Below are positions 14,561-24,367 of a DNA stretch of 64,000 nt, in pieces (positions within the stretch are counted from its first letter, which is position 1; the number at the start of each line of letters is the position of its first letter). The translations under genes and the position numbers were made by a program. Source of the DNA: Halanaerobiales bacterium (GTDB lineage Bacteria > Bacillota > Halanaerobiia > Halanaerobiales > DTU029); contig JARRCS010000001.1 of assembly GCA_029981855.1 (NCBI GenBank), forward strand, positions 1-64,000, given 5' to 3'. The notes under the pieces were generated by a model that did no database searches, was not told where the DNA came from, and was given only the letters and a program-made list of their open reading frames with translations.

Positions 14561-16648
14561 ATGGCAAATGCACCTCAGCTGCAGGTAAAAAAGAGAATCA
14601 TCTGTTTATTTGTCCTGATATTTGTAGTTATAGTTCTGTTAGCCTTCAGGCTTGTCTGGATACAGGTAGTTAATAGTGATGAGTACCAGTCAAAGGCTCT
14701 GGATCAGAGGTTGCGCCAGTTAAAGGTTGAGCCTAAAAGGGGAATAATCTATGACCGGAAGGGAAGGGAACTGGCCCTCAGTGCCAGCAGTGAGACTGTT
14801 GTGGCCATACCAATGGAGATTAATAATCCCGAGCTGACTGCCAGAAAACTTGCCCATGTCTTAGATATGGATTATGATTATATTTATAAAAGAATTACCC
14901 GTAAGGCCAGTGCCGTCTATGTTAAACGGAAACTCGATCAAGAGATTGCGGAGAGGGTTCGCGAACTTGATTTAAAGGGAATTACTTTTACTGAAGAGAG
15001 TAAGAGATTCTACCCGAAAGGGAATCTGGCCAGCCATGTTCTCGGTTTTGCCGGAATTGATAGTCAGGGACTGGATGGAATCGAATTATCTTATGATAAA
15101 TACCTGCGCGGTACACCGGGGAAGATCAGGGCCGAGAGGGATGCAGCCGGCAGTTCAATCCCCGAGGGTGTCCAGGAATACCTTCCCCCCGAAAACGGCT
15201 ATAATATCTACCTAACCATTGATGAGGTTATCCAGTATATTGCCGAGAGGGAGCTGGAAAGGGCCCTACAGGAGTACAATATTTCAGGCGGGACCGTTAT
15301 TGTCATGGACCCCAGGACAGGCGGAATCCTGGCTATGGCCAACCGGCCTGATTATGACCCCAATAATTTTGCAGATTACCCGCAAAAATACTGGCGTAAT
15401 AGTGCTATTTCAGATAGTTTTGAACCGGGATCTACCTTTAAAATAATTACAACAGCTGCCGCCCTGGAAGAGGGTGTGGTAAATGAAAACGATGTCTTTG
15501 TTGACCCGGGTTATATTATTGTCAACGGTGAGAGAATAAGCTGCTGGAAGGCCGGCGGGCACGGGCGCCAGACCTTTGCCGAAGTTGTCCAGAATTCCTG
15601 TAACCCGGGATTTGTTCAGGTGGGAATGAGGCTCGGTAAGGAGGCCTTTTATAATTATATTACTGCCTTTGCTTTTGGTGATAAAACGGGTATAAAGTTA
15701 CCCGGAGAGGCAAAAGGCCTCTTATCTGACTATGATAAGATCGGACCGGTTGAACTGGCAACCATCTCCTTCGGTCATGGAATTACGGTCACCCCAATCC
15801 AGCTAACCACCGCTGTTGCTGCAGTGGCCAATGATGGTATGCTTTTAAGACCCAGGCTGGTAAAGGAGATCAGGAGCCCTGAAGGTGAACTAATCGAGGA
15901 GGTTAAACCATTCCCTGTAAGACAGGTAATATCAAAAGAAACAGCCCGGAGGACGCTTAAATTGCTGGAAAGGGTAGTTTCAGATGGTACGGGAGTAAAT
16001 GCCCAGATTGAGGGTTACCGGATCGGAGGTAAGACAGGTACGGCCAAGCATTACGGTGCCCAGATTTATGATTCTTCCTTTATTGGAGTAGTCCCGGTCA
16101 ATGACCCCCGCCTGGTTATTTCGGTAGTATTATATGATGTAACGGGGTTTCCCTATTACGGGAGCCAGACCGCTGCACCTATCTTTCGTAATATTGCCCT
16201 GGATGTTTTAAGATATCTGGATATCCCCCCCCAGCTACCGGAAGCAGAAGATAAGATGTCTCAATTGACAGAGGTGGTTGTCCCTGACCTGAAGGAAATG
16301 GATATATTTGCGGCAGAGGATATCTTGAGAAAAAGCGGATTAGATGTTAAACTAGTAGGTATGGAGAGTAAGGTTATCGACCAGGTACCCCTTCCCGGGG
16401 CGAAGGTACTTAAGGGTACGACGGTACTTTTATTTACTGAAGAAGCTAACCAGCTGGAAAAGAAGTTCTATGTTGCTGTTCCCGACCTCACCGGTCTTAC
16501 CAGGGAGGAAGCGGAAGATCTACTGGCTGAACTGGGACTAATCTTAGTTCCTGAGGGAGAGGGCAAGATTGTGGAACAGGAAATTGAACCGGGAAGTAGG
16601 GTGCCGGGCGGAAGTAAAATTACGGTCAGATTAAAAGATGATGGGTAA
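14561..16648 (+). CDS. spoVD: PASTA-domain penicillin-binding protein (SpoVD/PBP2B type transpeptidase)
   Basis: 695 residues. One membrane anchor (about 14-34), a dimerisation domain (50-210), then the transpeptidase: active-site S291 in GSTFK, the SCN motif at S346 (QNSCNP) and KTGT at K491. Two PASTA repeats follow: VPDLKEMDIFAAEDIL (from about 573) and VPDLTGLTREEAEDLL (from about 643). It cross-links septal peptidoglycan with FtsW; PASTA repeats bind uncross-linked wall. B. subtilis has separate PbpB (vegetative) and SpoVD (spore) genes here. This cluster has only one, so it may serve both roles or be the division enzyme; the name is provisional. Confidence 0.92.
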   Translation: MANAPQLQVKKRIICLFVLIFVVIVLLAFRLVWIQVVNSDEYQSKALDQRLRQLKVEPKRGIIYDRKGRELALSASSETVVAIPMEINNPELTARKLAHVLDMDYDYIYKRITRKASAVYVKRKLDQEIAERVRELDLKGITFTEESKRFYPKGNLASHVLGFAGIDSQGLDGIELSYDKYLRGTPGKIRAERDAAGSSIPEGVQEYLPPENGYNIYLTIDEVIQYIAERELERALQEYNISGGTVIVMDPRTGGILAMANRPDYDPNNFADYPQKYWRNSAISDSFEPGSTFKIITTAAALEEGVVNENDVFVDPGYIIVNGERISCWKAGGHGRQTFAEVVQNSCNPGFVQVGMRLGKEAFYNYITAFAFGDKTGIKLPGEAKGLLSDYDKIGPVELATISFGHGITVTPIQLTTAVAAVANDGMLLRPRLVKEIRSPEGELIEEVKPFPVRQVISKETARRTLKLLERVVSDGTGVNAQIEGYRIGGKTGTAKHYGAQIYDSSFIGVVPVNDPRLVISVVLYDVTGFPYYGSQTAAPIFRNIALDVLRYLDIPPQLPEAEDKMSQLTEVVVPDLKEMDIFAAEDILRKSGLDVKLVGMESKVIDQVPLPGAKVLKGTTVLLFTEEANQLEKKFYVAVPDLTGLTREEAEDLLAELGLILVPEGEGKIVEQEIEPGSRVPGGSKITVRLKDDG

Positions 16649-16689
16649 ATTTTCCGGTTTTTGGATAAAATAACTATGGGGGTAAGGGT

Positions 16690-18168
16690 ATGGAGTTAGG
16701 AAAATTAATTACTGATATTCAACCTGTAGAGATTATGGGGAGGCTGGATATAGAGATCGAGAATATTGTTTATGATTCCCGCCAGGTTAAGGAAGGGAGT
16801 CTCTTTATCTGTATTGAGGGTTTTAAAAGAGACGGCCATGATTTTATTGATAAAGCGGTACAGAATGGTGCAAAGGCCATTTTGATTGAAAAGGAGCTCG
16901 ATAATTACCTGCCGGATATTACATTTATTAGGGTTGAGGATAGCAGGGAGGCTATGAGTTATCTGGCAGCAACTTTTTATAACTACCCGCTTAAGAAGCT
17001 AAATTTAATCGGTGTTACCGGAACGAACGGTAAAACCACAACTACCTATCTGATTAAAGCCATCCTGGAAAGGGCGGGGATTAAAACTGGATTGATCGGT
17101 ACTATCAACAATATTATTGCTGAAAAGACCCTACCGGCCACCAGGACTACACCGGAATCACTGGATCTCTATCAGATCTTTACCAGCATGGTGGAGGCCG
17201 GGATTACCCATGTAGTGATGGAGGTTTCCTCCCATGCCCTGGATTTAAAAAGAGTGATGGGTATGGACTTTCTCATCAGTGTCTTTACCAATATCACCCA
17301 GGATCATCTTGATTACCATAAATCAATTGATGAGTATCTCAGGGCCAAAAGCCGGCTTTTTAAGCAACTTAGAAAGGACGGCTTTGCTATAATCAATATT
17401 GATGATGTCCATAGTGAGAGTATAATCAAGGCTGCCCGGGGTAATCTCTTTACCTATGCTGTAGAGAAAGAGGGGGACCTGCAGGCGGTTGATGTTGAGC
17501 TATCCCCCCGGGGGGCTTCCTTTACAGTGAAGGGGGAGCGGGAGTTCGGGATTAATTTAAAATTAACCGGATTATTTAATGTCTATAATGCTCTGGCCGC
17601 CATCTCCTGTGGGGTTGTCTTGGGACTCAACGACCGGGAAATAAAGGAAGGTTTAGAGGGGGTTGAGGGAGTGGCTGGTCGTTTTGAACTGATCGATGAA
17701 GGCCAGGATTTTGCAGTTGTTGTAGATTATGCTCATACACCTGACGGTATGGAGAATGTACTGAAGACTGCCCTGGAATTTGCCCAGGGTAATATTATCG
17801 TAGTTTTCGGCTGCGGTGGTGACCGGGACAGGGGGAAACGCCCCCTGATGGGTCAGATTGCGGCCAGATATGGCGATTTATCCGTTTTAACCTCGGATAA
17901 CCCCCGTTCAGAAGATCCCCTGGCCATAATCATGGACATTGAAGCGGGCATTCAGGATCTGGATATAAATGCTCCCTATGAGGTGAAACCGGACCGGAGA
18001 GAGGCTATCAATTACGCCATTAACCGGGCCGGGAAGGGTGATATGGTTATTATCTTCGGTAAGGGGCATGAAACCTATCAGATTTTTAAGGATAAAACTA
18101 TTTCCTTCGATGACCGGGAGGTAGCCCGAGAGGCATTAAAGAGCCGGATCAAGGGTGAGCGGAAATGA
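16690..18168 (+). CDS. murE: UDP-MurNAc-tripeptide ligase MurE (meso-DAP type)
   Basis: 492 residues with the three Mur-ligase domains. The ATP loop is GVTGTNGKTTTTYL (from about residue 111). TTPESLDLYQIF and EVSSHALDLKRV are substrate/metal blocks. SDNPRSEDP near residue 405 contains the DNPR motif, which marks enzymes adding meso-diaminopimelate rather than lysine (known from the family). It therefore predicts DAP-type peptidoglycan. Its last four bases overlap the murF start (ATGA), so they are coupled. Confidence 0.96.
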   Translation: MELGKLITDIQPVEIMGRLDIEIENIVYDSRQVKEGSLFICIEGFKRDGHDFIDKAVQNGAKAILIEKELDNYLPDITFIRVEDSREAMSYLAATFYNYPLKKLNLIGVTGTNGKTTTTYLIKAILERAGIKTGLIGTINNIIAEKTLPATRTTPESLDLYQIFTSMVEAGITHVVMEVSSHALDLKRVMGMDFLISVFTNITQDHLDYHKSIDEYLRAKSRLFKQLRKDGFAIINIDDVHSESIIKAARGNLFTYAVEKEGDLQAVDVELSPRGASFTVKGEREFGINLKLTGLFNVYNALAAISCGVVLGLNDREIKEGLEGVEGVAGRFELIDEGQDFAVVVDYAHTPDGMENVLKTALEFAQGNIIVVFGCGGDRDRGKRPLMGQIAARYGDLSVLTSDNPRSEDPLAIIMDIEAGIQDLDINAPYEVKPDRREAINYAINRAGKGDMVIIFGKGHETYQIFKDKTISFDDREVAREALKSRIKGERK

Positions 18169-19559
18169 AGCCAATGAATCTTATTGAAATAGAAAAGGCG
18201 GTAAGTGGAAGCCTTGTCCAGGGTGAGCCCCGGGCCAGGGTCAGCGGTGTTTCCATTGACAGCAGAACCGTCAAAGAGGGAGAACTCTTTATTGCCATCA
18301 TTGGCGAGAGATTTGACGGACATAGTTTTATAACCGAAGCCGTTAAAAAAGGGGCCCGGGCTTTAATTGTTGACAGGGAAATCGAGACGAAATCCGGTGT
18401 TGGTATTATCAGGGTTAATGATACAACCGTAGCCTTACAGGATCTGGCCCGTTATTACCGGCATAAATTTGCGGAGCTGAAGGTAATTGCCATTACCGGT
18501 AGTGCCGGCAAGACCACGACCAAGGATATGATCTCTACCCTGCTGGGAAGGAAGTTCAAGATTAGAAAGACTCCCGGTAATTTGAATAACTACTACGGGC
18601 TCCCCCTCACCCTGTTAGGTCTGGAGGGGGATGAAGATATCGCCGTTCTGGAGATGGGGATGAGCCGGCTGGGTGAGATCAGACTGTTAGCCGGTATTGC
18701 CGGACCAGAAATAGGGGTTATTACCAATGTAGGACCTACTCATTTAGAGACCCTGGGTACGATAGAGAATGTGGCCAGGGGTAAGAGCGAGTTGATTGAG
18801 GCCCTGCCGGAAGAGGGGACTGCCATTCTCAACTATGACGATCCCCTTGTCCGGCAGATGAAGGACTCTTTTCAGGGGGAAAAGGTAATCTATTACGGTT
18901 TGACTGCAGGTGCCGACCTTTATGCTAACAGTATCTCAATATCAGGTGAAGAGGGAGCAATTTCCTTTGATCTAACTTACTGGGAGGAGCGGTTGGAGAA
19001 GCTTACCTTAAATAAACCCGGCAGGCATAATCTCTATAATGCCCTGGCGGCAATTGCTGTAGCCAGAGAGTTCGGTGTTGACTGGCCGGAGATCAGAGAG
19101 GGTCTTAAAAGTATTGCACTTTCTTCCTTGAGGTGGGATGTAACAAGGCTTGAGAACGGCACCATTATTATCAATGATACCTATAATGCCAACCCTCTTT
19201 CCATGAGGGCGGCAATCGATGCCACCTTGGAGATTGCTGAAGGAAGGATAATCACAGTCCTGGGTGCCATGTTAGAACTGGGAGCGGAAAAGGAAAATGC
19301 CCATCTGGAGCTGGGCAGGTACCTCCGGAAGCAGGGGGTTAACCTCCTGATAACCGTTGGTGAGGAAGGCAAGCTTATCGCCAGGGGTGCCCTCAAGGAG
19401 GGTATGCCACCGGAAGAGGTATATAATCTGGAAGATAATCAGGCAGCAGGTAGATTATTACTGGAATTAATCAGACCAGGTGATACCGTTTTAATCAAAG
19501 GCTCCAGAGGAGTCAAGATGGAGGAGATTGTTGAGCTGGTCTTAAAACAGGGGGATTAG
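18165..19559 (+). CDS. murF: UDP-MurNAc-tripeptide:D-Ala-D-Ala ligase MurF
   Basis: 464 residues. Motifs: the N-terminal SRTVKEGELFIAI, the ATP loop AITGSAGKTTTKDM, EMGMSRLGEI, NDTYNANPLSMRAAID and the C-terminal VLIKGSRGVKMEEIV. It adds the D-Ala-D-Ala made by Ddl to the nucleotide tripeptide. The ATG overlaps the murE stop by four bases. Confidence 0.96.
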   Translation: MKPMNLIEIEKAVSGSLVQGEPRARVSGVSIDSRTVKEGELFIAIIGERFDGHSFITEAVKKGARALIVDREIETKSGVGIIRVNDTTVALQDLARYYRHKFAELKVIAITGSAGKTTTKDMISTLLGRKFKIRKTPGNLNNYYGLPLTLLGLEGDEDIAVLEMGMSRLGEIRLLAGIAGPEIGVITNVGPTHLETLGTIENVARGKSELIEALPEEGTAILNYDDPLVRQMKDSFQGEKVIYYGLTAGADLYANSISISGEEGAISFDLTYWEERLEKLTLNKPGRHNLYNALAAIAVAREFGVDWPEIREGLKSIALSSLRWDVTRLENGTIIINDTYNANPLSMRAAIDATLEIAEGRIITVLGAMLELGAEKENAHLELGRYLRKQGVNLLITVGEEGKLIARGALKEGMPPEEVYNLEDNQAAGRLLLELIRPGDTVLIKGSRGVKMEEIVELVLKQGD

Positions 19560-19563
19560 TTTA

Positions 19564-20523
19564 ATGGAATATTTTCTAGCTATCGGCCTACCCTTTTTAA
19601 TCTTAATGATCTTTGGGCCGGGATTGATTAAGGTCTTAAAATTATTAAATTTTGGTCAGCAGATCAGGGGTGAGGGCCCTAAGTCCCATCTGGGAAAAGA
19701 GGGGATTCCTACAATGGGCGGTATCCTGATTATTCTGGCCATCCTGATCACCTCTATTTTTATCCTGGATTTAAATACCTATATTATCTGGGCGGTAATC
19801 ATAACTTGCGGAATGGGGTTGATCGGGTTTTTGGATGATATAATCAAGATCAGGACCAGAAGGTCTCTCGGTTTAAGGGCCAGAGAGAAGTTTCTTGGTC
19901 AGGTTATTTTCGGACTACTATTAGCCTTTTATGTTTATCGATTTACCGATCTGGGTACCGGGGTAGTTATTCCCATTACGGGAGAGGTCTATGAACTGGG
20001 ATTTTGGTTACTACCCTTTGTGGTGGTAACTGTTGTGGGAACAGCAAATGCGGTTAATTTGACAGATGGTTTAGATGGACTGGCATCAGGAGTGACAATT
20101 ATAGTTGCCACTACCCTGGCCCTTCTGGCCTCGGCTCTGGGATATAGGGAGTTAACCCTCTTTGGTTTGATTGTCAGCGGGGCCTGTCTTGGTTTTATCT
20201 GGTATAATACCCATCCGGCCCAGGTTTTTATGGGGGATGTAGGTTCACTGGCCCTGGGCGGGGCCATCGCCACCATGGCTGTCCTTTCCCGGACGGAGTT
20301 ATTCCTGCTGATTATCGGTGGAATTTTTGTCATTGAGACTCTATCTGTGATGATTCAGGTAACTTATTTTAAATTTACCGGTGGCAAAAGGGTCTTCAGA
20401 ATGACCCCGATTCATCACCATTATGAACTGGGGGGACTGGCTGAAGCCAAGGTGGTTACCCGTTTTCTAATCATGAGTCTGATCTTTGCTCTGCTTGGCC
20501 TGGCCAGTTTTTATGTGATTTAA
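19564..20523 (+). CDS. mraY: phospho-MurNAc-pentapeptide translocase MraY
   Basis: 319 residues with ten membrane helices. Signature loops: PTMGGILII, GFLDDIIKIRTRRSLGL (catalytic Asp pair), NAVNLTDGLDGLASG, GDVGSLALGG and the His-rich MTPIHHHYEL. It transfers phospho-MurNAc-pentapeptide to undecaprenyl phosphate, making lipid I. A 143-base gap to murD follows, AT-rich, with a weak inverted repeat (ACTGAAAA..TTTTTCAGT) but no clear promoter or terminator. Confidence 0.97.
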   Translation: MEYFLAIGLPFLILMIFGPGLIKVLKLLNFGQQIRGEGPKSHLGKEGIPTMGGILIILAILITSIFILDLNTYIIWAVIITCGMGLIGFLDDIIKIRTRRSLGLRAREKFLGQVIFGLLLAFYVYRFTDLGTGVVIPITGEVYELGFWLLPFVVVTVVGTANAVNLTDGLDGLASGVTIIVATTLALLASALGYRELTLFGLIVSGACLGFIWYNTHPAQVFMGDVGSLALGGAIATMAVLSRTELFLLIIGGIFVIETLSVMIQVTYFKFTGGKRVFRMTPIHHHYELGGLAEAKVVTRFLIMSLIFALLGLASFYVI

Positions 20524-20666
20524 AAATACTGAAAATAAGATGTTTCGTTAAGACTCTTTTACAAGAAATCTCATATATTACTCAAAATCTTTTTTCAGTA
20601 AATCATCAAAGCTGGGGATTTTTGCTAATATAAATTGAGGTTATAGAAAAAAGGAGCAATTAAAGG

Positions 20667-22043
20667 ATGTTGGAGATAAAGGATAAAAAGGTGGCCGTAA
20701 TCGGTTTAAGTAAGAGGACTGGGGTGGCAACTGCCAGAATGCTGGTTCAACACGGAGCAAGGGTTGTTGTCTCCGACGTCAAGGGGTCCGGAGAACTTAA
20801 AGAGGAGATGGCAATGCTGGAGGGAACCGGGGTTGAGTATGAATTAGAGGGTCATGGAGAAAAATCTCTGAAGAGTGACCTGATTGTAGTCAGCCCGGGT
20901 GTACCTCTGGATATTCCTTTTTTCAGGGAGGCAGCTAAAAGAGGGATTCCGGTTATCAGTGAGATTGAACTGGCCTTCCAGTTTACTGAGGCCAAGATAA
21001 TTGCCATTACCGGAACAAATGGTAAGACAACTACCACTGGCCTGCTGGGGGATATCTTAAAGAAGGCTAAGCCCGGCAGGGTTAGGGTGGCAGGGAATAT
21101 CGGCATTCCTTTAATTCAGGAAGCTGTTGGTTTAGGGAGTGATTACTGGCTGGTTACCGAGGTTAGCTCTTTCCAGCTGGAGACTATCAGGGAATTTCGT
21201 CCTGTGATCAGCCTGTACCTTAATTTTAGCCCTGACCATCTTGACAGGCATAAGACTGTTAAAAACTACTGGGAAGCTAAGAGAAGGCTCTTTATAAACC
21301 AGCAGGCAGAGGATGCCGCTATTATCAATATTGATGATCCTGAGGTGGTAAGGGCTGCAGAAGGTTGTAAGGCCGAAATCTTTGCTGTCAGCCTGGAAAG
21401 GGAAGTAAAAAAGGGGGTATTCTTCAGTGATAATGCTCTATTTATCAGGACCGATGATTATCAGGGACCGGTGATCAACCTGGCGGAAATACCCTTGAAG
21501 GGGAGACATAACCAGCAGAATGTCGCCTTTGCCATTCTGGCTGCCCACCTTGCCGGTGCGGATAAAAGCTCTATCAGGGAAGGGATAAGAAATTTTGTTC
21601 CCGACAGGCATCGTTTGGAGGAGATTTTTCGTGATGAAGATGGTACATTTTTTGTTGATGACTCTAAAGCCACCAACCCGGATGCGGCTATCAAGGCCCT
21701 TTATTCTTTTACAAAACCGGTCGTTCTAATTGCTGGTGGTCAGGACAGGAAGGCCGATTTTTCGGCCCTGGCCCGGGTTATTAAGGAGCGGGTAAGGATC
21801 CTTATCTTACTAGGTGAGACCAGATATAAAATCAGGGAAGAAGTATTAAAGGCCGGATTTAATAATATAAATATACATGTAGTAGATAATATGAGGGAGG
21901 CAGTGGAGACAGCTTTTAAGAATAAACAACCGGGTGATTGCCTCCTGTTATCACCGGGCTGCCCCAGCTGGGATATGTATTCCAGTTATAAGGAGAGGGG
22001 TAATGATTTTAAAAAAGAAGTTGCGTTGCTGAGGGGGAATTAG
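20667..22043 (+). CDS. murD: UDP-MurNAc-L-alanine:D-glutamate ligase MurD
   Basis: 458 residues. An N-terminal Rossmann-like uracil-binding domain, the ATP loop AITGTNGKTTTTG, EVSSFQLETI, NFSPDHLDRH, FVDDSKATNPDAA, and the C-terminal LSPGCPSWDMYSSYKERG, diagnostic for MurD. It adds D-Glu to UDP-MurNAc-Ala. The ATG at 20667 follows AAAAAGGAG. FtsW starts two bases after the stop. Confidence 0.96.
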   Translation: MLEIKDKKVAVIGLSKRTGVATARMLVQHGARVVVSDVKGSGELKEEMAMLEGTGVEYELEGHGEKSLKSDLIVVSPGVPLDIPFFREAAKRGIPVISEIELAFQFTEAKIIAITGTNGKTTTTGLLGDILKKAKPGRVRVAGNIGIPLIQEAVGLGSDYWLVTEVSSFQLETIREFRPVISLYLNFSPDHLDRHKTVKNYWEAKRRLFINQQAEDAAIINIDDPEVVRAAEGCKAEIFAVSLEREVKKGVFFSDNALFIRTDDYQGPVINLAEIPLKGRHNQQNVAFAILAAHLAGADKSSIREGIRNFVPDRHRLEEIFRDEDGTFFVDDSKATNPDAAIKALYSFTKPVVLIAGGQDRKADFSALARVIKERVRILILLGETRYKIREEVLKAGFNNINIHVVDNMREAVETAFKNKQPGDCLLLSPGCPSWDMYSSYKERGNDFKKEVALLRGN

Positions 22044-22044
22044 C

Positions 22045-23142
22045 TTGGAAGAAAAACAGGCCCCGGATTATATTATCCTTTTTGTTGTTATTACTTTAAT
22101 GACCATCGGGCTAATAATGATCTTAAGCGCTAGTTCAATCAGGGCTCAGACCCTTTATGATGATAGTTACTATCTCTTTAAACATCAACTGGTCTGGTCT
22201 TTATTCGGTATTGCCGGACTAACTATATTTATGAATATTGACTATCATATCTATCAGAGGTATGCTAGATTGATAATGTTGCTGACGGTGCTTGGCTTGA
22301 TGCTGGTACTTATTCCGGGGATCGGTCATATTGCAGGTGGCTCCAGAAGATGGATTGGTATTGGTTCTCTCCAGGTTCAACCCTCAGAACTAGCAAAGTT
22401 AGGAGTTGTTATTTACCTATCTTACTACTTTTCCAGAAAAAAAGATAAGATCAACTCCTTTTTTAACGGTGTCTTACCACCGGTTATTATCCTGGGACTT
22501 GTTTTCGGTTTAATCCTGATGGAGCCTGACCTGGGAACAGGGGTAACTATTGCCGGTACCATTTTTGTTATGCTTTTTGCTGCAGGAGCGAGGATCTCCC
22601 ATCTTACTGCTCTGGTGTTTTCCGGTATCCCGTTGCTCTTCTATTTTATTATGAGTGAGGATTACAGAAGGGAGAGACTATTTTCCTTTCTGGACCCCTG
22701 GGCTGACCCGCTTGATACCGGATATCATATAATTCAGTCCCTGCTGGCCCTCGGGTCCGGCGGTATCTTCGGTGTTGGCCTAGGTAATAGCAAGCAGAAA
22801 TTCCTTTATTTACCCGAGCCCGGTACAGATTTTATCTTTGCCGTGCTGGGAGAGGAATTAGGTCTGATCGGGACTATTACCGTACTGGGATTGTTCTTCC
22901 TCTTTGCCTGGCGGGGATTGAAGATAGCTTCCTTAGTTCCGGATATGTTTGGTTCGATGCTGGCTGTCGGCATAACGATTATGGTTATTCTCCAGGCAAT
23001 AGTTAACATCGGGGTGGTTACTGCCTCTATGCCGATAACCGGGATAACACTACCCTTTATCAGCTACGGTGGAACCTCTCTGACTATAATGTTATCAGGG
23101 GTTGGTATTCTCCTGAATATTTCCCGTCAGGTAATGGATTGA
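22045..23142 (+). CDS. ftsW: SEDS peptidoglycan polymerase FtsW
   Basis: 365 residues, ten membrane helices. Family blocks: ILSASSIRA in helix 1, IAGGSRRWIGIGSLQVQPSE (exactly 20 residues), MEPDLGTGV, GYHIIQSLLALGSGG, DFIFAVLGEELG and the C-terminal LPFISYGGTSL. It polymerises lipid II at the septum together with the PASTA penicillin-binding protein upstream. TTG start behind GAGGGGG. Confidence 0.96.
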   Translation: MEEKQAPDYIILFVVITLMTIGLIMILSASSIRAQTLYDDSYYLFKHQLVWSLFGIAGLTIFMNIDYHIYQRYARLIMLLTVLGLMLVLIPGIGHIAGGSRRWIGIGSLQVQPSELAKLGVVIYLSYYFSRKKDKINSFFNGVLPPVIILGLVFGLILMEPDLGTGVTIAGTIFVMLFAAGARISHLTALVFSGIPLLFYFIMSEDYRRERLFSFLDPWADPLDTGYHIIQSLLALGSGGIFGVGLGNSKQKFLYLPEPGTDFIFAVLGEELGLIGTITVLGLFFLFAWRGLKIASLVPDMFGSMLAVGITIMVILQAIVNIGVVTASMPITGITLPFISYGGTSLTIMLSGVGILLNISRQVMD

Positions 23143-23152
23143 GGTGAGGTAT

Positions 23153-24259
23153 TTGAAAGCAATAATTACCGGTGGTGGAACAGGCGGCCATATTTATCCT
23201 GCCCTTGCAGTGGCCAGGGCTTTAGCCGCTAAGGGATGGGAGATTCTTTATATTGGTTCCCAGGGTGGTTTAGAAGGAAGACTGGTTCCGGCAGAGGGTT
23301 TATCTTATAAGGCCGTTGATGTATCACCCTTGCCCCGGAAAATATCCCTGCGGCTCTTGAGTTCATTATTAAAAACCACCAAAGGGTTTTTCCAGGCAAG
23401 ATCCCTAATTAAGGACTTTCAACCCGACATCGTTCTCGGAACAGGGGGATTTGTTGCCGGGCCGGTAGTACTTGCTGCCAGCTTATTAAAGATACCAACG
23501 GTTATCCACGAACAGAATGTCTATCCGGGCCTGACCAATAGATTATTATCTTACCGGGTAGATAGGATAGCCCTTAATTTTGCTGATGCCGGGAGGTATT
23601 TTTCCGGCAGGGTTAGAGAAAAGTTAAGGGTAACCGGTAACCCGATTAGAGAGATAATTTTGCAGACAACCCGCGAGCAAGGGCTTAAGGCTTTAAATCT
23701 CGAGGATAACAAAACAACCCTGCTAGTTTTCGGAGGTAGTCAGGGCTCGGCGAGTATTAATAATGCTATGGTCGAGGTCCTTAAATACTTTAAGGACTCC
23801 TCCCGGCTCCAGGCCATTCATATAACCGGTGAAGCTAATTATCAGGATTTTTTAAAAAGGTGCAGAGAACAAGGAATAGATCTGGCTAAAGAAGTAAATT
23901 ATAAAATTATACCATATCTTGCAGATATGCATTTTGCTTACGCGGTGGCCGACCTAATTGTCAGCCGGGCAGGGGCCACGGGGATTGCCGAGATAACGGC
24001 CAAGGGTATTCCGGCAATTCTGGCACCCTATCCCTATGCGGCCGGTAACCATCAGGAATATAATGCCCGTAATCTGGCGGAACACGGGGCGGCAGTAGTA
24101 ATTGAGGACAGAAAATTATCGGGGAGGCTATTGATTGAAACTTTAGAAGAATTGCTTAATGATGATGAAAGGCTAGAGGAGATGAAGAAAAATAGCCTGA
24201 AGCTCGGCCAGCCTGAGGCTAGGGAAAAGCTTGTTAGTTTGATTGAAGAGTTAATTTAA
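23153..24259 (+). CDS. murG: UDP-GlcNAc:lipid I transferase MurG
   Basis: 368 residues. The N-terminal loop ITGGGTGGHIYPALAVA starts right after the initiator. TGGFVAGPVVLAA, HEQNVYPGLTNR, VFGGSQGSASIN and SRAGATGIAEI (donor site) are all present. It adds GlcNAc to lipid I on the inner membrane face, giving lipid II. TTG 23153 is preferred to GTG 23144 because GAGGTG lies six bases ahead and the family begins a few residues before the glycine-rich loop. Confidence 0.95.
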   Translation: MKAIITGGGTGGHIYPALAVARALAAKGWEILYIGSQGGLEGRLVPAEGLSYKAVDVSPLPRKISLRLLSSLLKTTKGFFQARSLIKDFQPDIVLGTGGFVAGPVVLAASLLKIPTVIHEQNVYPGLTNRLLSYRVDRIALNFADAGRYFSGRVREKLRVTGNPIREIILQTTREQGLKALNLEDNKTTLLVFGGSQGSASINNAMVEVLKYFKDSSRLQAIHITGEANYQDFLKRCREQGIDLAKEVNYKIIPYLADMHFAYAVADLIVSRAGATGIAEITAKGIPAILAPYPYAAGNHQEYNARNLAEHGAAVVIEDRKLSGRLLIETLEELLNDDERLEEMKKNSLKLGQPEAREKLVSLIEELI

Positions 24260-24264
24260 TACTA

Positions 24265-24312
24265 AAGGAATTTCCTTTTTGAACTACCAATTGATGTTTC
24301 CGATTGCCGGGC
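24265..24312 (+). repeat. family-1 repeat, degraded left end
   Basis: GAACTACCAATTGATGTTTCC followed by GATTGC (written here in two parts: GAACTACCAATTGATG, TTTCCGATTGC) is a diverged copy of the AACTGCAAATAGATG-TTTCCGATTGC end. It lies in the 108-base gap between murG and murC, preceded by a small GGAATTTCC palindrome. Confidence 0.45.
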
Positions 24313-24367
24313 ACAAAAATTCATTAAGCAGCATATATTAAGTTATGGTAGTAAAGGGGGGATAAGA

